Shown here piece by piece: positions 16,002-24,001 of a stretch of DNA of 31,874 nucleotides. The stretch spans positions 1-31,874 of the forward strand of contig JAJZOK010000026.1 of NCBI GenBank assembly GCA_021811525.1, given 5' to 3'. Every line of letters begins with the position of its first letter. Position 1 is the first letter of the stretch. This DNA is from Thermoplasmata archaeon. Its GTDB lineage: Archaea > Thermoplasmatota > Thermoplasmata > Thermoplasmatales > Thermoplasmataceae. The translations under genes and the position numbers were made by a program. The notes under the pieces are model-generated. The model saw only the letters and a program-made list of their open reading frames with translations. It made no database searches and had not been told where the DNA came from.

Positions 16002-17912
16002 TCACGTAATATTTCCATTGTTAACATTGAATTGTGAAGTTGAGGAGATTTCTCCATAATAAGCTATGATGCGGTAATTTCCATTGGCCGGTATCTGTTG
16101 CAGTGAATTTTCCGGTAAAATAGTTATCATTGCGCCCTTGCTCCCCATGGTTATGTTGCCATGTTGCCAGAGGTATCCATTCAGGTTAGGCATTGATGAC
16201 AGGGGGACAATCCTGTAAAGTATCTGTCCATATGATAAATTGCCATTTTCCACCAACAGGTTCAGCGAAATTGCGGTTATATTGCCGTTCCCTGTCGATT
16301 CGATGCTGATATTCCCCATGCTGATATCACTAGTAACTGGATGCATGGTTTGAATCCCAAGGGGCACTCCAAGAAGCAGCACAGCTATAGCCATTGCTAT
16401 TGCTTTTTCTTTTCCGCTGAAACTTACTCTTTTGTGCTGTCCGCTTAATGCCTCACCTTTTTCTGTTTTCATAAGTGCGGGAATGGCAAGTGCGATGATG
16501 GGCCAGAAGATCTCGTAATCAAGGAGGAACCTGTAATTGAAAAGAAAAATAATTAATGGAAAAGCAAGAAAAGCGAATCTTAACTTATCAAAATATGAAA
16601 TGTAAATGATCACAAATGATATCCCAAGGCACACGACCATTGCAGTAAAGAATTCTCTAGAGAGTGGGAGTATTCCAAGGAAACCCAGTTGGGAAGGCCC
16701 AAATCCTATGCCGATGAGCGGAAGGAGCCCGGGAGAAGCCAATGCATGGAAAAACGAGGATGGATCACTGGCTATAAATGGCAGATTAGGCAAAAGGAAT
16801 GCTACAGCCGCAAAAATAGACCACGCAATTCCGGCCTTCCTGCCTGTTTCCTTGAAAATAAATATGAGGAAAAATGGAAAGGCTACCCATGGAATTTGCT
16901 TAACTGCGAGAGCTAATCCCATAGAAAGACCAGAGAGTACGGGTTTTTTATGGGTTGAAACTGAAATGAGCATCAGGATTGCCCACAAGATGTCAGGGTA
17001 GCCAAGACCAGTTTGTATTAGGTATGAAGGATTTAGAAGAATGATAAACACAGGAAAGAGCGAAAGTAGCCTGTATTTTAAGCCTGAGTAAAGAGAGAAA
17101 ATCATCAGTGCAGGCACAACATAAAGAGGAAGAAGAGTAGCTGAAGGGCTTATTCCAAGTATCTGGGCAGGGATATAGGAAAAAATTGAAAGTGCCGGGT
17201 AACTGAGGCTGGTTACAAGCCCTCCTGTAAGCAGTGGTGTACCGATGCTCAAAGGAAAACCGGGGATGGATGAATGTATAAAACCAAAAACACCAGAAGT
17301 GTTCGTCACAACATAGGGATTTATTCCTTGGAGTATGAGGTGAGCGGAGTAGTAGTCCAGCAACATCTCATCGGTAGGGAATTTTGGTGACCCAATCCAG
17401 AATGCAATGGCCCAGGTAAGAGCCAGGGCAGCAATGGGAATGTAAAACAGCCATGTAAGCTTTCTTGAAGTTTTGGTCTCTATCAAATGAAGTATTGCCA
17501 ATATTGCCAGAGATGCCCCTGTCGCTATAACCAGCAACGCTTCGTAATTAAATGGTACGGCGCCGTAATGCTCCATGCCTGAAAGAAAAACAGGAACTAG
17601 AAGATATAGGGTATAAGCAAGAAAGCCTAGAGGAACAAGTCTTATGAGAAGTTTGCCACCAAATGCTTCTGTCTCAATCCTATCCCAAATTTTCTGAGTG
17701 AAATTCAGTATGGGTCCGGGAATCTTGGCTGCAAGTCCACTAAGAAGAAACAGGAAACCGAGGAAAATGAAAAAGGACTCCAGTGTGATCAGCAAAATAC
17801 CCTGATAACCAAACTCGCTCCAGAGGATCTGTGGAATTGCAATTAGTACGGAACTAATCGCGATAAATGCAAACCTGATAACGAGAATTAAATTTTCCTG
17901 GCTCCCATTCAC
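16002..17912 (-). CDS. GT-C-like multi-TM glycosyltransferase (GT87/mannosyltransferase-like)
   Basis: 636-residue polytopic membrane protein with roughly 12 hydrophobic segments up to residue 525, followed by a beta-rich, Asn-rich extracytoplasmic domain (about 530-636) that contains several N-x-S/T sequons. The first large loop after about residue 185 has TDEMLLDYYSAHLILQGINPY (acidic residues, then GxNPY), and a later helix has AVKQIPWVAFPFFLIF. Both resemble GT87/DUF2029-type polyprenyl-phosphate-sugar-dependent transferases. The GTG start at 17912 overlaps the stop of the upstream polyprenyl-phosphate-mannose synthase gene (GTGA), so donor synthesis and transfer are probably coupled. Acceptor unknown: lipid, glycoprotein or lipoglycan are all possible. 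Confidence 0.72.
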   Translation of the reverse strand: MNGSQENLILVIRFAFIAISSVLIAIPQILWSEFGYQGILLITLESFFIFLGFLFLLSGLAAKIPGPILNFTQKIWDRIETEAFGGKLLIRLVPLGFLAYTLYLLVPVFLSGMEHYGAVPFNYEALLVIATGASLAILAILHLIETKTSRKLTWLFYIPIAALALTWAIAFWIGSPKFPTDEMLLDYYSAHLILQGINPYVVTNTSGVFGFIHSSIPGFPLSIGTPLLTGGLVTSLSYPALSIFSYIPAQILGISPSATLLPLYVVPALMIFSLYSGLKYRLLSLFPVFIILLNPSYLIQTGLGYPDILWAILMLISVSTHKKPVLSGLSMGLALAVKQIPWVAFPFFLIFIFKETGRKAGIAWSIFAAVAFLLPNLPFIASDPSSFFHALASPGLLPLIGIGFGPSQLGFLGILPLSREFFTAMVVCLGISFVIIYISYFDKLRFAFLAFPLIIFLFNYRFLLDYEIFWPIIALAIPALMKTEKGEALSGQHKRVSFSGKEKAIAMAIAVLLLGVPLGIQTMHPVTSDISMGNISIESTGNGNITAISLNLLVENGNLSYGQILYRIVPLSSMPNLNGYLWQHGNITMGSKGAMITILPENSLQQIPANGNYRIIAYYGEISSTSQFNVNNGNIT

Positions 17913-18994
17913 TTCTCACTTTCCCTCCAAACGTAGAATGTTGAGGAGAGATAAGTTACGAGGAAAGCACACACTATTCCCACAAATTGTGCGACTCCAA
18001 TACCATAAATGCTTCCTTTATTGATAATGCCACTAGTTAACAGGATGTAGAAGATTCCAGCATTAACTCCTATACCAAGCAAACTAAAGAAATTGAATCT
18101 AGCGAGCCTGAATAGAAATGTAGTCTTTCCAGTTGTGGGCCTTTTCTTGAAAGTGAATCTGTCATTAAGCACAAAGTTGGAAACCACGCTGGCCTCCACT
18201 GCAAGAGGACTGGCAGGGAATCCCATATAGCCATAGAGAAGGAAAAGTATGAGGTAGTTTACAAATACCCCTGATATTCCCACAATGACATACCTGCCAA
18301 TGTTGCCCTTCTTGAAAATTAGCGAGGCGAAATTCCCGATGTCATTGAATTTAAGCTTGCTCTTCCCCTGGGACCTTTTCACAAACTTTATTGGATATTC
18401 GCACACTTTGAAGCCATTGCCGATAAGCCTTCTCATGATGTCAATCTGGCCAGCATAAGACGGGCTTATTGGCTCTACAAAATTGGAATCTAGCAGGAAT
18501 TCCATAGCACTGGCAGAGTAAACCCTGTATCCACTTGTAGCATCCCTTACTTTAGCAGAAAATGTAGATCTGAAGGCTATGTTGCCTCCAATGCTGATGA
18601 GCCTTCTCTTTATTGAATCCCGGTTCTTTCCGCCTGGAACATAACGGGAGCCGACCACAAGGTCTGCCTGTTTTTCTGAAGCGGTTTTGAGAAGTTCAGA
18701 GATATAAGATGGATTGTGGGAAAAGTCAGAATCCATAACTACGGCATATCTGCATGTTGGGGGAAGCCTCTTGAATCCTTCCAGAATGGCGGATACCAAA
18801 CCCATTCTTCTATGACGCTCCACCAGATGAACATTGCCCCACAGTGCGCATATCTGCTGAGTTCCATCGGTGCTTCCATCGTCCACAACGTATACTGTGT
18901 AATCTTCCAGTTCGGGAAGTAGGTTTTCCAGATTTGCCCGTTCGTTCACGACAGGTAGTATTATGGCAACACTGTCAACCTTAGGACCTGCCAT
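17909..18994 (-). CDS. Polyprenyl-phosphate mannose synthase-like GT2 fused to a GtrA domain
   Basis: Residues about 7-235 are a GT-A glycosyltransferase of family 2: ILPVVNE at the N-terminus, [10 protein letters not shown] (D38, D39) for nucleotide binding, the metal-binding DSD at 88-90, GSRYVPGG and SGYRVYS. This is the pattern of dolichol-phosphate mannose synthases. Residues about 240-357 form a four-TM GtrA domain ([13 protein letters not shown], then [10 protein letters not shown]), which anchors or flips the product. The family makes polyprenyl-phosphate-mannose or -glucose on the cytoplasmic face. Together with the overlapping GT-C-like gene it forms a two-gene glycosylation operon. 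The ATG at 18994 has a weak TATA-like sequence about 23 nt upstream. Confidence 0.9.
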   Translation of the reverse strand: MAGPKVDSVAIILPVVNERANLENLLPELEDYTVYVVDDGSTDGTQQICALWGNVHLVERHRRMGLVSAILEGFKRLPPTCRYAVVMDSDFSHNPSYISELLKTASEKQADLVVGSRYVPGGKNRDSIKRRLISIGGNIAFRSTFSAKVRDATSGYRVYSASAMEFLLDSNFVEPISPSYAGQIDIMRRLIGNGFKVCEYPIKFVKRSQGKSKLKFNDIGNFASLIFKKGNIGRYVIVGISGVFVNYLILFLLYGYMGFPASPLAVEASVVSNFVLNDRFTFKKRPTTGKTTFLFRLARFNFFSLLGIGVNAGIFYILLTSGIINKGSIYGIGVAQFVGIVCAFLVTYLSSTFYVWRESEK

Positions 18995-19102
18995 TATTAT
19001 TCTAAACTGTTATGTATCTTTAGGTTTAAAACTTTGGGCTGTAAAGTCGGAAAAAGTTTACAAAAAGCGTATTCCTCAAGATTTTTCAACTCCCCTATAA
19101 AG

Positions 19103-19111
19103 ATATTTATA
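19103..19111 (+). promoter_or_regulatory. TATA box for pdxS
   Basis: ATATTTATA is centred 32 nt before the ATG at 19139, with a second TATA-like CTATAAAG just upstream. It supports the ATG at 19139 over the open frame extending to 19034. Confidence 0.5.
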
Positions 19112-19138
19112 ATCTTCTCCTATCCAATCTCGATTAAC

Positions 19139-20149
19139 ATGTCCACAGACATCTCACAATTGAGATTTGGCGAAGAACTCATCAAGAGGGGATTTGCCAA
19201 AATGACAAAGGGCGGCGTCATCATGGACGTAACCACTGCAGAACAGGCGAAAATCGCCGAGGATGCCGGTGCAGTATCAGTTATGGCTCTTGAAAGAGTT
19301 CCAGCGGATATCAGGGCAGCTGGGGGTGTTGCCAGAATGGCTGACCCTGAAAAGATCAAGGAGATTCTCAATGCAGTTTCAATACCAGTAATGGCAAAGG
19401 TAAGAATAGGCCATATTTCAGAGGGATACACGCTGGAAGCCCTCGGAGTAGACATGCTAGATGAAAGTGAAGTTCTTACCCCGGCGGATCCGTTCTTCCA
19501 TGTTTACAAGAAGCAGCTAAAGGTACCAGTAGTATGTGGTGCTAGGACTCTGCCAGAAGCAGTGAGAAGAATTGTCGAAGGAGCCGCCATGATTCGGACA
19601 AAAGGGGAAGCCGGGACAGGAAATGTTGTGGAGGCAGTAAGGCATATCAGAATGGTCAATGAAGAGATCGGGATAATTAAAGACCTTAGCCAGGAGGAAT
19701 TGAAAAAGGTTGCAGAAAAGATTGCTGAGAACTATTGCGTTCTTAGGAAAACTGCGTCCCAGGATCTCTTTGGTGATGAAAATTATCTCACAGGGTACAA
19801 CCTCTTTTACGGACAGAATCTTGAGAAGATGGAGGCAGAAGTTCTTAAGGTCCTTAAGGAAGTAAGAAAGCTTGGCAGGCTCCCGGTCGTAAACTTTGCT
19901 GCAGGTGGAGTTGCGACGCCAGCTGACGGTGCCCTGATGATGAAACTTGGCATGGACGGAGTATTTGTTGGAAGCGGCATATTCAAGTCTAAAGATCCTG
20001 AAAGGATGGCAAAGGCGGTTGTAGAAGCTGTTGAGAATTATGAGGATTACAAGATTATAGGCGGAGTTTCCTCTGGACTAGCTGGAATGCAGGGTCTGGA
20101 CATTGAACAGATGCCAAAGGAAATGAGGCTCCAGGAAAGAGGTTGGTAA
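19139..20149 (+). CDS. pdxS: Pyridoxal 5'-phosphate synthase, PdxS subunit
   Basis: Makes PLP from ribose 5-phosphate, glyceraldehyde 3-phosphate and ammonia supplied by the glutaminase PdxT. The 336-residue TIM barrel shows [46 protein letters not shown] (Schiff-base lysine region), the [10 protein letters not shown] phosphate loop and the C-terminal [16 protein letters not shown]. The start is the ATG at 19139. An upstream in-frame ATG at 19034 would put 35 unconserved residues across the promoter. No pdxT is present in the window, so the glutaminase must be elsewhere. A DUF92 gene follows after 12 bp and is probably co-transcribed. Confidence 0.97.
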   Translation: MSTDISQLRFGEELIKRGFAKMTKGGVIMDVTTAEQAKIAEDAGAVSVMALERVPADIRAAGGVARMADPEKIKEILNAVSIPVMAKVRIGHISEGYTLEALGVDMLDESEVLTPADPFFHVYKKQLKVPVVCGARTLPEAVRRIVEGAAMIRTKGEAGTGNVVEAVRHIRMVNEEIGIIKDLSQEELKKVAEKIAENYCVLRKTASQDLFGDENYLTGYNLFYGQNLEKMEAEVLKVLKEVRKLGRLPVVNFAAGGVATPADGALMMKLGMDGVFVGSGIFKSKDPERMAKAVVEAVENYEDYKIIGGVSSGLAGMQGLDIEQMPKEMRLQERGW

Positions 20150-20161
20150 TCCATCTATAGT

Positions 20162-20893
20162 TTGCTTGACACTGCACTAATACTAGCCATACTGGCAGTA
20201 CTGTTTGTAGTCTCCAGAATGTTCAACATATTTGACCTTAAAGGAACTACAGCTGCTCTAGTGGTTGGTCTTATCGTTGCCTTCTTTGGTTCAATCCAAT
20301 GGCTCATTGTCTTACTGGTGTTTGCCATAAGCTCGCACTTTGCCACTAAAGCCTTCTTTGAAATCAAGAAAAAACAGCATGTGCAGGAAGGGGTAGCTGG
20401 CGAGAGGCGAGTCTCCAATGTCTTTTATGCTGCACTCATCGGGATAGCCATTGCTTCAATTAACCTGGGCAGTTTGCTGTCGCATTCCATCTATTTCCAT
20501 TATTTTGAATTATTTTCCATATCACTCGCAGTTGTTAATTCAGACACTTTTGCATCTGAAATAGGGCAAATCGACAAGAAAGTATACATGATTACAAACT
20601 TTAAGAGAACAACGCCGGGAATAAATGGGGGAGTCTCCCTGACAGGAGAAGCAGCAGCCCTCCTTGGAGCGTTTATTGTTGCAATTTCATATGGATTGCT
20701 CAGCGCATCGTCCGGGATAAGCGTTGAGAGAATCCTTATGGTCGGTGCACTTGGATTCCTTGGATGCCAGATTGATAGCATCCTTGGCGCTGCTTTTGAG
20801 AACCGGAACAAGTTAAGTAAAGGAGAGGTTAATTTTCTTGCTTCCTTACTCTCCGTCCTGATTGCAATACCAATCCTACTGTTTGCGTTCTAA
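20162..20893 (+). CDS. DUF92 (TMEM19/VTE6-like) membrane protein
   Basis: Polytopic membrane protein of 243 residues with about six hydrophobic segments. Family signatures are the NSDTFASEIG motif, PGINGGVSLTGE and GFLGCQIDSILGA, the acidic and glycine-rich loops shared with CTP-dependent prenyl-phosphate kinases (plant VTE6). Archaeal members are therefore suspected to phosphorylate isoprenoid phosphates, but this has not been shown for this type. The start is TTG at 20162, 12 bp after the pdxS stop. No ATG occurs before the first TM segment. Physical coupling to pdxS has no obvious metabolic reason. Confidence 0.83.
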   Translation: MLDTALILAILAVLFVVSRMFNIFDLKGTTAALVVGLIVAFFGSIQWLIVLLVFAISSHFATKAFFEIKKKQHVQEGVAGERRVSNVFYAALIGIAIASINLGSLLSHSIYFHYFELFSISLAVVNSDTFASEIGQIDKKVYMITNFKRTTPGINGGVSLTGEAAALLGAFIVAISYGLLSASSGISVERILMVGALGFLGCQIDSILGAAFENRNKLSKGEVNFLASLLSVLIAIPILLFAF

Positions 20894-20984
20894 TTCTCGT
20901 TCATTGGATAATGTTGCTGATGGAGGGTACAATTCAGCGATTAATTAGAATAAAAAGATAGAACTTTATGGACATGTCAAATTT

Positions 20985-21017
20985 AAAAAAAGATGAATTC
21001 ACTGCTTTGAAAGCAGT
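20985..21017 (-). terminator. Hairpin plus U-tract at the end of the Rieske/cytochrome b operon
   Basis: ACTGCTT (21001-21007) and AAGCAGT (21011-21017) form a perfect 7-bp stem that includes part of the last gene's stop codon. On the minus strand it is followed after about 9 nt by T7 (complement of 20985-20991). It looks like a bacterial-style intrinsic terminator, although in archaea the U-tract alone may suffice. Confidence 0.5.
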
Positions 21018-21634
21018 ATGAAACCATTAGAGGAATCCGATCCTGCAGCCGCATTAATTACAACAAATAGACTCTGGCCCGTGACCATGAGTTTCAGTGC
21101 TGTGGTGTTGAGCTGCAAAGTAAAGTTGAACTCATACTGTCCGCCAGAATAAGTAACATTCTTGGTGAAGGACTGGAACATCTGATAAGTTATGTTCTGG
21201 TAAGTATAGCTCTCTGCCTGCCTTGAGACATTCTGCGCAATTGAACTGTTAACAGAGGAATTCAAGGTGATGCCTGACTTCTCAGTCTGGTTCAAAGTTT
21301 GATTGTACAGTTTGTCATAAATTGCACTATAAGTTGAATTGTATGCGCTTAGATTCAGCACATTAGGCGCTATGACTGTCAGATTCATTGCTCCTGAGGC
21401 CGTAGTGTCCGTAATAGTCATGGTGAAACTAATGTTGGTTGTAGTGTCGCTGACATTGGCCGTATAAGTCTGATTGGATGCATTATAAAATCCGCTTCCC
21501 CCGCTGGAGGCAATTCCCTTGATTGATGTTCCAGAAGCCTGGGTAGGAATAAGTTGAGATGTCCCAAAAGCTCCTCCAATTATAATAACGGTTATGACCA
21601 GGAACCCGATCCATCCTTTCATGTTGCTTGCCAT
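20999..21634 (-). CDS. Membrane-anchored, sequon-dense secreted protein in the bc operon
   Basis: Not a recognised family. The 211-residue protein has an N-terminal signal-anchor (residues about 6-28) and an extracytoplasmic domain very rich in Ser, Thr, Asn, Gln and Tyr. I count 16 N-x-S/T sequons, one about every 11 residues, so it is probably heavily N-glycosylated. It contains no Cys and no His, so it cannot be a heme, copper or Fe-S carrier by classical ligands. It is the fourth gene of the Rieske - cytochrome b - crotonase-like unit, 7 bp after the previous stop with GGAG upstream, and followed by a hairpin/U-tract. A structural, acid-shielding subunit of the respiratory complex is an inference. 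ATG at 21622 is an alternative start. Confidence 0.82.
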   Translation of the reverse strand: MASNMKGWIGFLVITVIIIGGAFGTSQLIPTQASGTSIKGIASSGGSGFYNASNQTYTANVSDTTTNISFTMTITDTTASGAMNLTVIAPNVLNLSAYNSTYSAIYDKLYNQTLNQTEKSGITLNSSVNSSIAQNVSRQAESYTYQNITYQMFQSFTKNVTYSGGQYEFNFTLQLNTTALKLMVTGQSLFVVINAAAGSDSSNGFILLSKQ

Positions 21635-21641
21635 TTTACTT

Positions 21642-22322
21642 TCAAACTCCTATTTTCTTTGATTTAATATCGTCCAGTTTACTCTCGCTGAATCTTGCCA
21701 AAAGGGCAAGGTGCTCTTCTCCAAGTGCTTCTCTTATGAGCCTTATTCGGCTCTTTCTTTTGAGAACCATCTTAAAACTGCTGGTTTCACCTATAAGTAC
21801 CTTTGATTCGCCCAGAAGATCAGATGCAGGAAAGACATAATCACAGTTTATACCTTCAAGAGCCTTTCTAACATCAGTTTTCAGAAACTTTGATGACGTA
21901 AGTGAGCCGCCCATTGCAAACATATACTGCTTTGTGAACCCTATCTTTGCTTCAGGTGCACATACAATTGTGTCACAAAGCAGTGCAAGTTCGTATCCTA
22001 TGTCTATTGCATCACCATTCACAATAGCATAGATTGGTTTTTCTATTGAGTATATTATGGAAGCCAGAGCTCTCATTGAATTGAGCATTTCAATTGGATC
22101 TTCCCACCCGAGAAGCTCTGCTGCAAAGAAATCATTCTGGCCAGTTATGGCAATACTCTCTACAGAACTGTCAATGGAAGCTGTACTCAGAGCCATCATG
22201 AGTTCATCAAGTGTTTGCTTCCTTATCTTACCGGATGCGGAACTTCTTAGGACTATTAGCCCTACTTCGTCCTCTCTCCAGAAGGAGATTTCTTCAAACC
22301 CTTTTACCCTGATATCACTCAT
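21642..22322 (-). CDS. Degenerate crotonase-fold (enoyl-CoA hydratase-like) protein
   Basis: 226 residues with the crotonase core: ITGQNDFFAAELL (first oxyanion-loop region, near 59-71), then EKPIYAIVNGDAIDIGYELALLCD (near 94-117). The Glu matching rat enoyl-CoA hydratase Glu144 is kept (E111), but the position matching Glu164 reads as Lys (K131, in IGFTKQ), and the usual G-G-G before Glu144 is I-G-Y. Standard hydratase activity is therefore unlikely. It overlaps the cytochrome b gene by 8 bp and precedes the sequon-rich protein, so its expression is tied to the bc complex. An assembly, scaffold or CoA-sensing role is conjecture. The ATG at 22322 is the only good start. Confidence 0.78.
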   Translation of the reverse strand: MSDIRVKGFEEISFWREDEVGLIVLRSSASGKIRKQTLDELMMALSTASIDSSVESIAITGQNDFFAAELLGWEDPIEMLNSMRALASIIYSIEKPIYAIVNGDAIDIGYELALLCDTIVCAPEAKIGFTKQYMFAMGGSLTSSKFLKTDVRKALEGINCDYVFPASDLLGESKVLIGETSSFKMVLKRKSRIRLIREALGEEHLALLARFSESKLDDIKSKKIGV

Positions 22323-23988
22323 CGTAGAACGCTGCCCTGTAAATTCTCATAATTGTGCCAGCAAAAACCAGGATAAACCCGAGCCCGATTCCAAACTCTG
22401 CATTTGAAACAGCCCCGATTGGATCCAGCTGCATAATGAGATATATGATCACAATTGTGCCAACAGTGAGAAGTGCGGACAGGATCACTGCCACATTCTT
22501 GTTGAGGTGGAAAGTGTTCTCACTCTCTACCTTCTTCTCATGTTCAAGCGACATGTTGGCGGATTTCATAGTTCCAACGGCCCCAAAGACCATTACCCCT
22601 CCTGTGAACAGTGAGGTTACTATGTTGAGCCCACTTGTATGAACCAGTGTTGCTGTGAAATTCTGGCCAAAGTTGTATGCCGCAAACATCAGTATGAACA
22701 GGAATACAAGGAATGATGTGGTTATCTTGCTAGTGCTTACCTTGAATTTTCCTTTCTTGAACAGGCGGGAAAGTACTGTGACCCCAGCGACAACTATGAC
22801 AAATGGAGGAATGAATACTGCTGCCACCTCCCAGTTTGGAATCTGCACACCGGGTGTAAGGGCCCCCCACGCCGAAAGTATTGACATGTAAAGGATCCCA
22901 AGTATTCCAAATGAGGTAACCAGTGGTCTTGAAAGTGGGTGGAGGTCGTCTGTGGTATCTATGAATGGCAGCAGGAGGAAGTAAACTAGTGGGACTATTC
23001 CGAACACTGCCGTTGCGGCAAGTGCAGATAGTGCCCCGGCTGCATTGAACATTTCAAAGTCAACTGCCTTGTATACAAATAGAAGGAACCACGGTGGATA
23101 TGCAGGAACATAAGCAGCTAGAGGGCTGCTTGGTGATACTTGGGGGAATGGCGAAAACAGTGCAGGTACATTTGGTAGTAAAGCAATTACGGAAGGTATA
23201 AGCATTAACAGCCCGAAACTGTACATTGCCAGTTGTGTCATGAACCCGAAGTTGTAAGGGTACCACTTCCTGTGCTTTTCTTCTTCGGTGTCAACCGCAG
23301 GTGCCTTGTGGTTCACATCTTTGTGTGATGGCATTATTCCATTTGCTTCTGCCAGCCAGAAGTGTGCACCAAAGAGTACTCCAATGAGCAGTACAAGGAT
23401 TACGTGCCAGGCAAGCATGTGAATGAATAAACTAGTTGAAGTGCCGTTTCCAAAGAATATGGCTTCAAGAGAATTCCCCAAGAAAGGTGTTGCCTGGGCT
23501 ATTCCTCTTCCCACATCTGTTGCATCTGCAGAAAGAACGTCGCCAGTCATTGAATATCCGAAGAAACCAACTCCGACGGTGATTGCAAGCAATAGCACTC
23601 CAATTATCCACTGGAGCTGCCTCGGTTTCTTGTAAGAACCGAAGAAGTAGTTCCTGTACATGTGCACATAAATTAGGAAAATCATTGCATACGCACCATA
23701 AAGGTGTGTAGTGAGCATGAAAGAGCCGAATGGTATTGATGTGATTATTGCTTCTGTGGATAGATATGCTTCTGATGGATTGTAATACAGCAGGAGCAAC
23801 AAGCCGGTTATAATCTGGTAGACAAAGGCCATGCTGATAATTGCGCCCGTCCAGTACCAGATTCCTCCCCTTTTCCTCATGTAATCGGGCACTTTCTTGA
23901 GCGGAAGTTCCTCTATATGCATGGGATCGGGACCTAGGATGTCGTCCACTTTTGGGATTTTGACCAATTTAAATTTACTTTGAGCCAT
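22315..23988 (-). CDS. Cytochrome b subunit of a Rieske/cytochrome b complex
   Basis: Membrane diheme subunit that oxidises quinol and passes electrons to the Rieske protein. Heme ligands form the classic pairs: H95 and H109 in helix B, H195 and H209 in helix D; both pairs are spaced by 14, as in mitochondrial-type bc1 rather than b6f. The Qo-site motif, PEWY in most bc complexes, reads PPWF (298-301). At 557 residues it is much longer than bc1 cytochrome b, with extra C-terminal TM helices. A polar loop near 220-240 (HKDVNHKAPAVDTEEEKHRKW) separates the two halves. It follows the Rieske gene by 13 bp. No cytochrome c1 gene is present. Confidence 0.95.
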   Translation of the reverse strand: MAQSKFKLVKIPKVDDILGPDPMHIEELPLKKVPDYMRKRGGIWYWTGAIISMAFVYQIITGLLLLLYYNPSEAYLSTEAIITSIPFGSFMLTTHLYGAYAMIFLIYVHMYRNYFFGSYKKPRQLQWIIGVLLLAITVGVGFFGYSMTGDVLSADATDVGRGIAQATPFLGNSLEAIFFGNGTSTSLFIHMLAWHVILVLLIGVLFGAHFWLAEANGIMPSHKDVNHKAPAVDTEEEKHRKWYPYNFGFMTQLAMYSFGLLMLIPSVIALLPNVPALFSPFPQVSPSSPLAAYVPAYPPWFLLFVYKAVDFEMFNAAGALSALAATAVFGIVPLVYFLLLPFIDTTDDLHPLSRPLVTSFGILGILYMSILSAWGALTPGVQIPNWEVAAVFIPPFVIVVAGVTVLSRLFKKGKFKVSTSKITTSFLVFLFILMFAAYNFGQNFTATLVHTSGLNIVTSLFTGGVMVFGAVGTMKSANMSLEHEKKVESENTFHLNKNVAVILSALLTVGTIVIIYLIMQLDPIGAVSNAEFGIGLGFILVFAGTIMRIYRAAFYDE

Positions 23989-24001
23989 TTAAAAAACCTC
24001 T

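Noticed and set aside
19034..19138. 35-residue N-terminal extension of PdxS
   Set aside because: Not conserved in PdxS and covers the TATA box; the ATG at 19139 fits the family start.
20968..21021. 17-residue ORF MDMSNLKKDEFTALKAV
   Set aside because: No promoter or SD site, antisense to the 3' end of the sequon-rich gene and formed largely by the terminator hairpin; probably chance.
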